From NCBI GenBank assembly GCA_003575245.1, contig NMQN01000891.1, positions 1 to 6,288 on the forward strand: 6,288 bases of DNA. Reading direction: 5' to 3'. Position numbers and translations under genes: made by a program. The stretch comes from Candidatus Atribacteria bacterium 1244-E10-H5-B2 (GTDB lineage: Bacteria; Atribacterota; JS1; SB-45; 34-128). The notes under the pieces were generated by a model, which made no database searches, was not told the origin of the DNA, and saw only the letters and a program-made list of their open reading frames with translations. Below, one piece after another: positions 1 to 5,190 of this stretch (position 1 is its first letter; every line of letters begins with the position of its first letter).

Positions 1-630
1 AACTTCTTTTGCGGCTTTAATGGCGTCTTTTTCCTTATCGATTTTAATTCCAAAAACTCGATTACTTTCTCGAAGGTCAGGTTTTGCTAAAAAAGGCTTT
101 TTCTCTAAGCCTTTTATAAATTGTTCTCCGGAAGTATTTAATATAGTTTTTACTTCCCTTTCCTTGGCAATAGAAATTAAATCACCATATATATTTACAG
201 GAACTCCCCGAGGCAAGCTTCCGGAAAGTGTAACTACAGTACATTGAGACATAACCCGATAAAAGATTGATTTTAACATCTCCAAATCATATTCTGTAAT
301 TTTAGGTCCTGTTTCGCTTAATAGTGTATGCTGCCCCGTTTCTTTATCTGAAATAATCGTATTGCTTCTAGTCTTCTCTTCAATATGCCAAAAATTAGTA
401 GTTATACCTAAACTTCTTAACTCTTCTTCTATCATTCTCCCCCTACCGCCTCCTAAAAACCCGATAGCGATAGTTTCTCTGCCACATCCTCTAACCGCTT
501 TGGATACATTTATCCCTTTTCCACCAGAAGTGGTATGGGCATTTAAAACTTTATTGTAATGATTTGTTTTTAAATTGCTAACCTCTAAAATCACATCTAT
601 TGCAGGATTTAAAGTAATAGTACCTATCAT
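1..630 (-). CDS. 1-phosphofructokinase / PfkB-family hexose phosphate kinase, 3' end cut by window edge
   Basis: Translating the minus strand from ATG at 630 gives 210 residues open to the window edge. Visible PfkB/LacC/FruK features are an N-terminal TLNPAID (6-12, sugar-phosphate contact), the first PfkB signature GGKGINVSKA (36-45), SGSLPRG (136-142) and a KPDLRE segment (183-188). Family members run about 300-310 residues, so roughly the last third, including the catalytic GAGD motif, lies outside. The family phosphorylates fructose-1-phosphate, tagatose-6-phosphate or fructose-6-phosphate with ATP in the cytoplasm. The exact substrate cannot be read here and no PTS or transport gene is visible next to it. 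The start has an AAGGAAG ribosome site about 9 nt upstream and a near-consensus promoter (680-708). Oddity: the usual D of the LDTSG motif is N165 and the usual N of KPN is D185. Family assignment is firm; 1-phosphofructokinase is the most likely member by inference. Confidence 0.9.
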   Translation of the reverse strand, partial: MIGTITLNPAIDVILEVSNLKTNHYNKVLNAHTTSGGKGINVSKAVRGCGRETIAIGFLGGGRGRMIEEELRSLGITTNFWHIEEKTRSNTIISDKETGQHTLLSETGPKITEYDLEMLKSIFYRVMSQCTVVTLSGSLPRGVPVNIYGDLISIAKEREVKTILNTSGEQFIKGLEKKPFLAKPDLRESNRVFGIKIDKEKDAIKAAKEV

Positions 631-679
631 ATCTTATCACTTCCTTTTAATCATACTGATTTTTTCCGATATTTTTAAA

Positions 680-708
680 ATTATAGCTTACTTAATTAAA
701 TTTATCAA
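680..708 (-). promoter_or_regulatory. sigma70-type promoter for the PfkB-family kinase
   Basis: The minus strand reads TTGATA (708-703), exactly 17 nt, then TATAAT (685-680). The -35 differs from consensus at one base and the -10 is perfect. It lies about 50 nt upstream of the kinase ATG, so transcription would start near 673 with a short leader of about 40 nt holding the ribosome site. It sits in the non-repetitive 90 nt between the gene and the first heptamer array, which fits a preserved functional element. No operator palindrome was recognised. Confidence 0.75.
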
Positions 709-720
709 TCTTTACATATA

Positions 721-801
721 GTATCGAGTATCGAGTGAAGAAAAGAACTACCCCACTAAAGTTTACACTAACTCGTATGTCGTATTTCGTATTTCGTTCA
801 G
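721..801. repeat. Heptamer repeat arrays, GTATCGA and CGTATTT types
   Basis: Two short tandem arrays share a 7-nt period. At 721-741 there are two GTATCGA units followed by GTGAAGA. At 774-801 there is CGTATGT, two CGTATTT units and a decayed CGTTCAG. The two are four bases out of register with each other. Between them, 753-770 (CCACTAAAGTTTACACTA) matches 2113-2130 at 15 of 18 positions. Confidence 0.8.
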
Positions 802-819
802 ATTTATCTTGGTTATATC

Positions 820-875
820 AAAACTAAAAATTTAAAGCGAAAAATCAAAAACCATAATTTAAAATTCAAAATATA
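820..875 (+). repeat. A-rich heptamer array, copy 1
   Basis: Eight consecutive 7-nt units of AAAAYCA type, among them AAAGCGA (834), AAAATCA (841), AAAACCA (848), TAATTTA (855) and AAATTCA (862). The same ordered series occurs in reverse orientation at 2372-2420 and 4179-4220. This copy has one extra unit (AAAATCA) between AAAGCGA and AAAACCA. No open frame or RNA-like fold was recognised. Confidence 0.8.
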
Positions 876-901
876 TTCTAGTATTGTATTGTTTTTTTTG
901 T

Positions 902-955
902 GGGGGCGGATTCATCCGCCCCGGATTTCTTACGGATTTGATAAATCAAACTCCT
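902..955. repeat. Twin-hairpin REP/BIME-like palindromic unit
   Basis: Two GC-richer hairpins in tandem. The first pairs GGGGCGGA (903-910) with TCCGCCCC (915-922) around TTCA. The second is built on TTTGAT (937-942) and ATCAAA (945-950), extended outwards by GG/CC pairs with one bulge. An 11-nt linker (GGATTTCTTAC) separates them. The first hairpin shares its GGGGCG core with 5052-5079. It is not a normal intrinsic terminator for the minus-strand genes, because in that direction the strong stem is followed by A residues. Family membership (REP-like) is inferred from shape only; no RAYT transposase is present here. Confidence 0.65.
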
Positions 956-978
956 ACTTTTTTTTCTTTTGTTTTCTT

Positions 979-1006
979 TACTATATACTACATACTCGAT
1001 ACTATT
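979..1006. repeat. Heptamer array overlapping the rhomboid stop codon
   Basis: Four 7-nt units: TACTATA, TACTACA, TACTCGA, TACTATT. On the minus strand this reads as TAGTATC/TAGTATA-type repeats that run into GTAAAGAAAA, the same ending seen at other arrays. The rhomboid TAG stop (1004-1002) lies inside the unit nearest the gene. Confidence 0.8.
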
Positions 1007-1676
1007 TTATAAACATTTTAAATAATTTAATTATTATAATTCCGCTAATAAAACCGCCAATATGAGCGAACCAGGCTACTCCACCTTCGCCTGTTTTAAC
1101 CGCTAAAGAAGATATCCCATAAAAAAATTGATATATTATCCAAAAACTTAGGACTACCACTGCTGGAATTTTAATCAATCTTATAAAAAAACCAAAAATA
1201 ATCACCGTAGTTACTTTGGCTCGGGGATAAAGTAATAAATATGCACCCAACACCCCCGCTATTGCTCCACTTGCTCCCACCATTGGTACTTTAGAATCAG
1301 GATTAAAAAATATTTGTGTGAGAGCGGCAGCTATTCCACAAAAAAGATAAAAGATTACAAAATTTTTTCTACCTAAATAATCCTCTATGTTATTTCCAAA
1401 TATCCATAAAAACAACATATTTCCGAATAAGTGAACAATACTACCATGCATAAACATAGAGGAAAATATAGTTAAATAAATGGGTGATGGACCAGAAGGA
1501 AAAAGATCTATATGATGAGTAATTTCAAAAGGAAGCAAACCCATTGAATAGATAAATTCAGTGAACCTTTCCCCTAATGATACTTGATACAGATATACTA
1601 TTGAATTTAAAACAATTAATATAATTGTTATTAAGGGAAATTTTTTAGTTGGAACATCATCCCAAATGGGAAACAT
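1002..1676 (-). CDS. Rhomboid-family intramembrane serine protease
   Basis: A 224-residue multi-spanning membrane protein. Rhomboid hallmarks are all present: HGSIVHLFGNM (77-87) with N86 as likely oxyanion residue, the catalytic serine in GASGAIAG (S136) and the catalytic histidine in AHIGGF (H205). Hydrophobic segments fall near 13-31, 65-95, 104-124, 132-150, 153-188 and 203-221, consistent with a six-helix rhomboid core and no extra domain. Such enzymes cut transmembrane substrates within the bilayer; the substrate cannot be predicted. The ATG at 1676 is preceded by AAGGAT about 11 nt upstream and, further up, by an extended -10 promoter. The stop codon lies inside a heptamer array. It is separated from wecB by 747 nt of repeats and is probably transcribed on its own. 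Confidence 0.95.
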   Translation of the reverse strand: MFPIWDDVPTKKFPLITIILIVLNSIVYLYQVSLGERFTEFIYSMGLLPFEITHHIDLFPSGPSPIYLTIFSSMFMHGSIVHLFGNMLFLWIFGNNIEDYLGRKNFVIFYLFCGIAAALTQIFFNPDSKVPMVGASGAIAGVLGAYLLLYPRAKVTTVIIFGFFIRLIKIPAVVVLSFWIIYQFFYGISSLAVKTGEGGVAWFAHIGGFISGIIIIKLFKMFIK

Positions 1677-1769
1677 AAATTATCACATCCTTGAAAGTAG
1701 TCTTTATTGAATAACAGTTGCTGACAACGCAATGACTGCCACTATTAAATAAATACGATTAGCAAAAAT

Positions 1770-1778
1770 ATTATAACA
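1770..1778 (-). promoter_or_regulatory. Extended -10 promoter element for the rhomboid gene
   Basis: The minus strand reads TGTTATAAT, matching the extended -10 consensus TGnTATAAT. The hexamer 17 nt upstream is a poor -35 (ATATAC) and falls in a heptamer array, which is tolerable for an extended -10 promoter. Transcription would start near 1763, giving a leader of about 87 nt. Confidence 0.5.
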
Positions 1779-1783
1779 TAATT

Positions 1784-1818
1784 TAGTATATAGTATATGG
1801 TATATAGTATATCGTGAA
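1784..1818 (+). repeat. TAGTATA heptamer array
   Basis: Five in-register 7-nt units: TAGTATA, TAGTATA, TGGTATA, TAGTATA, TCGTGAA, continuing into GAAAATA. It closely resembles the array at 4044-4078 and ends with the same GTGAAGAAAA-type tail as 735-744. Confidence 0.8.
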
Positions 1819-1855
1819 GAAAATAAAAGTCGGGATCTATAGCTCAGAAACCAAG

Positions 1856-2037
1856 CTCGTATCTCGTGAATCGTATCTCAAAATATAGCATAGGGCGTTT
1901 AGCGTAGAGCATATAGTTTGGAAAAAAGAAGACAGAATGCAGAAGATAAATTAGCATAGAGCAAAAAAAGCGGATAGTAAGAAAGCGAAAAACTAAAATC
2001 GCAAAGCGTAAAACCAAAGCTCAAAACTTAAAATTGA
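1856..2037 (+). repeat. Long drifting heptamer array (26 units)
   Basis: A single 7-nt register can be kept for 26 units while the motif changes. It begins with CTCGTAT-type units, moves to TAGAGCA/TTTAGCG types (1884-1918), then CAGAAGA types (1926-1946), then a less regular stretch (1947-1981), then A-rich AAAGCGA/AAAACCA types (1982-2037). Local neighbours resemble each other more than distant units do. Register is clear in 1856-1918 and 1982-2037 and weaker between. There is no open reading frame of note and no CRISPR-like spacer arrangement. Confidence 0.7.
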
Positions 2038-2112
2038 GAAATTGTTAATATATGTATATATAGCCAAAAATGCAAATCACAAAGCGCATAATTAACAACC
2101 CCTTTGTTATTT

Positions 2113-2176
2113 CCACTGGAGTTTACCCTACTACTGTCTTTTCCGCACCAACTTTGGTAAGTATAAACTTCATTGG
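2113..2176. repeat. 64-bp imperfect inverted-repeat element
   Basis: CCACTGGAGTTTAC (2113-2126) and the complement of 2163-2176 (CCAATGAAGTTTAT) match at 11 of 14 positions, giving terminal inverted repeats around a 36-nt core with its own ACCAA/TTGGT palindrome (2147-2158). A left-end half copy is at 753-770. The shape suggests a tiny non-autonomous mobile or REP-like element. No target-site duplication was identified. Confidence 0.5.
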
Positions 2177-2217
2177 AATTCAAGAGTGAGAGATAAGAGA
2201 AGAAAGATATATTCACG

Positions 2218-2252
2218 TTCCCCGATCAGGTCGAAGACGGACTTCACAGGAA
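2218..2252. repeat. Degenerate palindromic repeat remnant
   Basis: TTCCCCGATCAGGTCG (2218-2233) and AGGAATGACA (2248-2257) look like the two arms of a short palindromic repeat with TTCC/GGAA ends, interrupted by a GAAG/CTTC hairpin (2234-2245). Pairing is poor, so this is a decayed element or chance. Confidence 0.3.
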
Positions 2253-2293
2253 TGACATAAAGATACAAGAAATAACATTAAAACTTATTAAAA

Positions 2294-2370
2294 GAAGTGG
2301 GGATCATGTTGTATAGAACGATTTATTCCATACATATGCGCTAAACGCTACCCGCTATACACCGTATTAA
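2294..2370 (+). repeat. Dispersed repeat plus CGCT-type heptamers
   Basis: The stretch from 2295 (AAGTGG, then ATGTTGTATAG, then a TTATTCC block) has a diverged counterpart from 4251 (AAGTGG, ATGTTGCATAG, TTTTTCC) in the same orientation, differing by substitutions and small gaps. It is followed by the 7-nt units ATGCGCT, AAACGCT, ACCCGCT and ATACACC (2336-2363). Confidence 0.5.
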
Positions 2371-2371
2371 A

Positions 2372-2420
2372 AAAATTTTGAATTTTAAATTATGGTTTTT
2401 CGCTTTTAATTTTAAACTTT
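2372..2420 (-). repeat. A-rich heptamer array, copy 2
   Basis: Read on the minus strand there are seven 7-nt units in the order AAAGTTT, AAAATTA, AAAGCGA, AAAACCA, TAATTTA, AAATTCA, AAATTTT. It is the same series as 820-875 but without the AAAATCA unit. It begins 3 nt after the wecB stop codon. The final T run on the minus strand lacks a stable stem, so I do not call it a terminator. Confidence 0.8.
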
Positions 2421-2423
2421 AAT

Positions 2424-3581
2424 TCATTTTGCTTTAAATTCATCAGGAGATTGCTTAATTAAATTAAAGTCATATAATATTTTTTTAACAATTCTTTCCG
2501 AAGCTTTTCCGTCTCCATAAGGATTAATATTTTTTGACATTTCTCTATATTTATCTCTGCTGTCTAATAGTGTAACAACCTCTCTACAAACCCTTTCTTC
2601 ATTAGTTCCAATCAGTTTTACTGCACCTGCTTCGACTGCCTCCGGTCTTTCTGTTTCATCCCGTAAAACTAATACCGGCTTTCCCAAGGAAGGTCCTTCC
2701 TCTTGTATTCCGCCGGAGTCAGTAAGCATAATATATGATTTAGACATCAAATTAATCATCTCATCATAATCTAAAGTATCGAGTAGTAGAATATCTTTTT
2801 TATTTTTCAATATTCCCTTAACATTCCTTCTTATTTCGGGGTTTTTATGCAGAGGGAAAATTACTGATACATCAGGATGTTCGTCGATTATTTTATTTAT
2901 TGCTTGGCAAGTTTTCCTTAATGGTTCTCCCCAATTCTCCCTTCTATGTATAGTCACTAAAATAATTTTTTTATCAAACATTTTTTTATCCTTTAGTAAG
3001 GGCTCTCTAAATATATGGTTCTCCTTAATCATTAAGAACAGAGAATCTATTACAGTATTTCCGGATATAAAAATATCTTCTCTTTTTACTCCTTCAAAAA
3101 GCAAATTTTCACACGATTTTTTAGTGGGAGTAAAGTGGAGATCAGTTAGTACACTGGTTAGATGGCGGTTTACCTCTTCGGGAAAAGGATAATATTTATT
3201 GTGAGTCCTAAGCCCGGCTTCTACATGACCTATTTTTATTTTCTGATAAAAAGCAGCTAAAGCCCCAGCAAAGGTAGTAGTGGTATCACCCTGCACTAAC
3301 ACCATAGACGGTCTTTCTTTTTTTAATATTTTTTCAATACCTAAAAGACTATTCTTGGTAATATTTGACAAAGATTGATCTTGTTGCATAATATTTAAAT
3401 CATAATCAGGGTTAACTTGAAAAATTTCTAACATCTGATCTAACATTTCACGATGTTGTCCAGAAACTATAATTCTGCAATCCAGGAGATGGGGGTATTT
3501 GTTTATTTCTGAAATTATGGGAAACATCTTTATAGTTTCCGGGCGCGTTCCAAAAACTATAACAATTTTTATTTTATTCAT
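2424..3581 (-). CDS. wecB: UDP-N-acetylglucosamine 2-epimerase (non-hydrolysing)
   Basis: A 385-residue protein of full family length. It interconverts UDP-GlcNAc and UDP-ManNAc in the cytoplasm, feeding ManNAc-containing surface polymers. Motifs in order: GTRPE (11-15), QGDT (97-100), HVEAGLRT (119-126), FPEEVNR (133-139), HRREN (212-216), DSGGIQEE (288-295) and RPE (312-314). By comparison with the E. coli enzyme the likely catalytic set is D99, E121, E135 and H212. I chose ATG at 3581, which gives the usual [15 protein letters not shown] beginning. A TTG 12 nt upstream is open but would leave only 3 nt after the AGGAG. The ATG overlaps the end of comEB by 8 nt, so the two are almost certainly translationally coupled. 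The C-terminal tail ends 3 nt from a heptamer array. Confidence 0.95.
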   Translation of the reverse strand: MNKIKIVIVFGTRPETIKMFPIISEINKYPHLLDCRIIVSGQHREMLDQMLEIFQVNPDYDLNIMQQDQSLSNITKNSLLGIEKILKKERPSMVLVQGDTTTTFAGALAAFYQKIKIGHVEAGLRTHNKYYPFPEEVNRHLTSVLTDLHFTPTKKSCENLLFEGVKREDIFISGNTVIDSLFLMIKENHIFREPLLKDKKMFDKKIILVTIHRRENWGEPLRKTCQAINKIIDEHPDVSVIFPLHKNPEIRRNVKGILKNKKDILLLDTLDYDEMINLMSKSYIMLTDSGGIQEEGPSLGKPVLVLRDETERPEAVEAGAVKLIGTNEERVCREVVTLLDSRDKYREMSKNINPYGDGKASERIVKKILYDFNLIKQSPDEFKAK

Positions 3582-4017
3582 AATGAATCTCAACTACTCC
3601 TGCTTCTTTTAGCATCTTTCGTGCTAATTCATCAGGATATTTTTCTTTATAAATAATCTTCTTTATTCCTGAATTTATAACCATCTTGGCACAAGTAACG
3701 CAAGGTTGAGTTGTACAATATAATACGCTGCCTTTTATACTTAAGCCATGTAATGCAGCCTGTACAATAGCATTTTGTTCAGCATGTAATCCCCTACATA
3801 ATTCCTGCCTTTCTCCGGAAGCAACTTTTTTTAGTTCTCTTAAACATCCTATTTCCAAACAATGAGGCAGCCCCCTGGGTGCACCATTATACCCGGTAGT
3901 AAGTATTCGCTTATCTTGTACGATTACTGCTCCAATTTTTCTTCTTAAACAGGTAGAACGCTTGGAAACCAATTCAGTTATTTCTATAAAATATTCATCC
4001 CAGGTTGGGCGGCTCAT
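3574..4017 (-). CDS. comEB: Deoxycytidylate (dCMP) deaminase
   Basis: A 147-residue zinc-dependent cytidine/deoxycytidylate deaminase, normal length for the family. It converts dCMP to dUMP, the substrate of thymidylate synthase. HAE (78-80) supplies a zinc-binding histidine and the catalytic glutamate E80, and PCVTC (105-109) the two zinc cysteines. GYNGAPRG (42-49) is typical of dCMP deaminases rather than cytidine or tRNA deaminases. C53 and C58 in HCLEIGC may bind a second zinc, as in some phage and bacterial members (inference). The start is ATG at 4017 with AAAGGGAG 10 nt upstream. The frame stays open to 4149, but that extension is translated heptamer repeat and AT-rich filler, not protein. 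It sits between upp and wecB and overlaps the latter by 8 nt. Confidence 0.95.
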   Translation of the reverse strand: MSRPTWDEYFIEITELVSKRSTCLRRKIGAVIVQDKRILTTGYNGAPRGLPHCLEIGCLRELKKVASGERQELCRGLHAEQNAIVQAALHGLSIKGSVLYCTTQPCVTCAKMVINSGIKKIIYKEKYPDELARKMLKEAGVVEIHYE

Positions 4018-4043
4018 GAATTTATGTCTCCCTTTAATAAATT

Positions 4044-4078
4044 TAGTATATGGTATATCGTATATAGTATATAGTAAA
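4044..4078 (+). repeat. TAGTATA heptamer array upstream of comEB
   Basis: Five 7-nt units: TAGTATA, TGGTATA, TCGTATA, TAGTATA, TAGTAAA, then a GAAAGAA tail. Like 1784-1818 it begins after ATT and ends in a GTAAAGAAA-type tail. It lies 26 nt upstream of the comEB start codon, just outside the ribosome site. On the minus strand it contains TATACT-like hexamers that could act as weak -10 sites, but no matching -35 was found. Confidence 0.8.
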
Positions 4079-4120
4079 GAAAGAAGAAAAAGAAATAGAG
4101 ATTCAAAGAATAAAATCACA

Positions 4121-4146
4121 AAAATTTTGCAAAATTTTGCAAATTT
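4121..4146. repeat. 10-bp tandem direct repeat AAAATTTTGC
   Basis: AAAATTTTGC occurs twice back to back (4121-4140) and is followed by a partial AAATTT. Unlike the surrounding arrays its period is 10, not 7. No function is apparent. Confidence 0.6.
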
Positions 4147-4178
4147 CATATATTCTAATACATATCAAACAATACGAA

Positions 4179-4220
4179 AAAGTTTTGAGTTTTGAATTAT
4201 GGTTTTTCGCTTTTCGTTTT
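4179..4220 (-). repeat. A-rich heptamer array, copy 3
   Basis: Minus-strand order is AAAACGA, AAAGCGA, AAAACCA, TAATTCA, AAACTCA, AAACTTT, six 7-nt units matching copy 2 (2372-2420) unit by unit with point changes. The orientation relative to the neighbouring genes is the same as in copy 2. Confidence 0.8.
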
Positions 4221-4250
4221 AATTTTTTAGTTTAGTATAAATATAAAAAT

Positions 4251-4321
4251 AAGTGGTATGTTGCATAGTATGATTTTTCCTATACGATATACGATATACT
4301 ATACACTAATTAACTAATTTA
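4251..4321 (+). repeat. Dispersed repeat followed by ATATACG heptamers ending at upp
   Basis: 4251-4280 is the diverged counterpart of 2295-2328. It is followed by the 7-nt units CTATACG, ATATACG, ATATACT and ATACACT (4280-4307) and two poorer units that reach the upp stop codon at 4319-4321. Confidence 0.6.
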
Positions 4322-4948
4322 TTTTGTGCCGAACAGTCTGTCTCCGGCATCACCTAATCCCGGAACTATATATCCGTGGGAATTTAATCTTTCATCAACA
4401 GCTGCTGTGTATATCTTTACGTCTGGATGGTATTTTTGTAACATACCTATCCCTTCCGGAGCAGCAATTATGCACATAAACTTTATATCTTCCGTGCCAC
4501 ATTTTTTGATATAGTCTATACAAGCAACAGATGAACCTCCGGTTGCTAACATTGGGTCAACAATAATAACTTTTCTATCTTCAACGTCAGACGGTAATTT
4601 AGCATAATATTCTACAGGCTTTAAAGTATCAGGATCACGATACATTCCAATATGCCCTACTTTTGCAGGAGGAATAAGTTTTAATATTCCATCGACCATG
4701 CCTAAACCTGCTCTTAAAATAGCTATAACAGCAATATTTTTCCCTGAGATTACTTTACTTTTAGTCTTGCCGATGGGGGTTTCAATTTCAATTTCCTTTA
4801 ATTCTATTTCTCTGGTTGCTTCATAAGCTATTAAATTAGATAGCTCGTCTACTAATTCTCTAAATTCTTTCATTTGAGTACTTTTATCCCTTATTAAAGT
4901 TAATTTGTGTTGTATTAAAGGGTGGTCTAAAATGATTACTTCTGACAA
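4319..4948 (-). CDS. upp: Uracil phosphoribosyltransferase
   Basis: A 209-residue protein, the standard length for Upp. It makes UMP from uracil and PRPP in pyrimidine salvage. The PRPP loop DPMLATGGS is at 131-139, ILRAGLGM (77-84) contributes to phosphate binding, and the C-terminal [15 protein letters not shown] (193-207) forms the uracil site. The start is a TTG at 4948: GAGGAG lies 7 nt upstream, the resulting [11 protein letters not shown] matches the family N-terminus, and no in-frame ATG fits. Gene order rpiB, upp, comEB, wecB is a recurring arrangement in Firmicutes-like genomes; glyA, often found between rpiB and upp, is absent here. The short 22-nt non-repetitive leader suggests cotranscription from upstream or a promoter within the repeats. 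Confidence 0.96.
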   Translation of the reverse strand: MSEVIILDHPLIQHKLTLIRDKSTQMKEFRELVDELSNLIAYEATREIELKEIEIETPIGKTKSKVISGKNIAVIAILRAGLGMVDGILKLIPPAKVGHIGMYRDPDTLKPVEYYAKLPSDVEDRKVIIVDPMLATGGSSVACIDYIKKCGTEDIKFMCIIAAPEGIGMLQKYHPDVKIYTAAVDERLNSHGYIVPGLGDAGDRLFGTK

Positions 4949-4970
4949 TGACTTCTCCTCCTTCTATAAT

Positions 4971-5033
4971 CGTATCTCGTATATCGTATATCGTATATCG
5001 TATAGTACAGCGTACAATGTTTAGCGTAAATAA
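4971..5033 (+). repeat. CGTATAT heptamer array upstream of upp
   Basis: Nine 7-nt units in one register: CGTATCT, three CGTATAT, CGTATAG, then TACAGCG, TACAATG, TTTAGCG and TAAATAA. Two sequence families meet here without loss of register. TTTAGCG also occurs as a unit at 1898-1904. The array starts 22 nt upstream of the upp start codon. Confidence 0.85.
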
Positions 5034-5051
5034 CACAGTAATGTGTAATAT

Positions 5052-5079
5052 GTAGGGGCGTATTACACTACGCCCCTAC
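5052..5079. repeat. GTAGGGGCG REP-like perfect hairpin
   Basis: GTAGGGGCGTA (5052-5062) pairs perfectly with TACGCCCCTAC (5069-5079) around a 6-nt loop. Compared with 903-922, the GGGGCG/CGCCCC core is kept while the inner stem changes on both sides (GA/TC versus TA/TA). It lies between rpiB and upp. In the direction of transcription it is followed by ATATTACA rather than a T run, so a classical terminator is unlikely, though it might stabilise or attenuate an rpiB-upp transcript. Confidence 0.65.
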
Positions 5080-5109
5080 TTCTTTATATAATACGCGATA
5101 GGAATTATA

Positions 5110-5144
5110 TTCTGACTACTGGATTCGGGCTTCTGGCTACTGAC
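5110..5144 (+). repeat. TTCTGGC-type heptamer array
   Basis: Five 7-nt units: TTCTGAC, TACTGGA, TTCGGGC, TTCTGGC, TACTGAC. The units at 5110 and 5131 are near copies 21 nt apart. The composition is GC-richer than the other arrays but the period is the same. Confidence 0.7.
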
Positions 5145-5155
5145 TCCTATTTTTT

Positions 5156-5190
5156 TACGATATACGATATACGACATACGAGATGCTAAT
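5156..5190 (+). repeat. TACGATA heptamer array abutting the rpiB stop
   Basis: Units TACGATA, TACGATA, TACGACA, TACGAGA and a decayed TGCTAAT end exactly one base before the rpiB stop codon at 5191-5193. Confidence 0.8.

Larger units (their letters stand above)
631..1001. other. 371-nt intergenic region, kinase to rhomboid
   Basis: No gene is seen. From left to right it holds the kinase leader and promoter (631-708), heptamer arrays (721-741 and 774-801) separated by a piece matching the inverted-repeat element at 2113, an A-rich heptamer array (820-875), a twin-hairpin REP-like unit (902-955), a T-rich stretch and a final heptamer array that runs into the rhomboid stop codon (979-1006). Confidence 0.8.
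1677..2423. other. 747-nt intergenic region, rhomboid to wecB, mostly repeats
   Basis: No convincing gene on either strand. The 107 nt next to the rhomboid gene are non-repetitive and carry its leader, a GTTG/CAAC inverted repeat (1718-1729) and the extended -10. The rest contains heptamer arrays (1784-1818, 1856-2037, 2336-2370, 2372-2420), an inverted-repeat element (2113-2176), a degenerate palindromic remnant (2218-2252) and a sequence with a partial copy near 4251. Confidence 0.8.
4018..4318. other. 301-nt intergenic region, comEB to upp
   Basis: No gene is seen. It holds the comEB ribosome site (4028-4035), a heptamer array (4044-4078), a purine-rich stretch, a 10-bp direct repeat (4121-4140), an A-rich heptamer array (4179-4220), a partial copy of the 2295 repeat (4251-4280) and a final heptamer array reaching the upp stop codon. 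No convincing promoter or terminator was found. Confidence 0.75.

Noticed and set aside
20..559. Plus-strand open frames at 20-247 and 362-559
   Set aside because: They are antisense to the PfkB-family kinase, whose motifs are unmistakable on the minus strand.
903..964. Intrinsic terminator for the rhomboid gene
   Set aside because: The stem is strong, but in the direction of transcription it is followed by A residues. The T run at 957-964 would serve only plus-strand transcription, and no plus-strand gene is present.
1856..2037. CRISPR array
   Set aside because: Units are 7 nt, contiguous and degenerate. There are no repeats of 25-40 nt with unique spacers and no cas genes.
2028..2216. 62-codon minus-strand open frame between wecB and the rhomboid gene
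   Set aside because: It overlaps the inverted-repeat element and the end of a heptamer array, has low-complexity Ser/Asn/Tyr composition, and I saw no ribosome site or recognisable motif.
2218..2335. tRNA, small RNA or riboswitch in the large spacer
   Set aside because: Only short imperfect hairpins are visible. There is no cloverleaf, conserved loop or leader position directly before a gene.
2372..2423. Intrinsic terminator after wecB
   Set aside because: A T run follows on the minus strand, but the preceding sequence is AT-only with no stable stem, and it belongs to the dispersed A-rich heptamer array.
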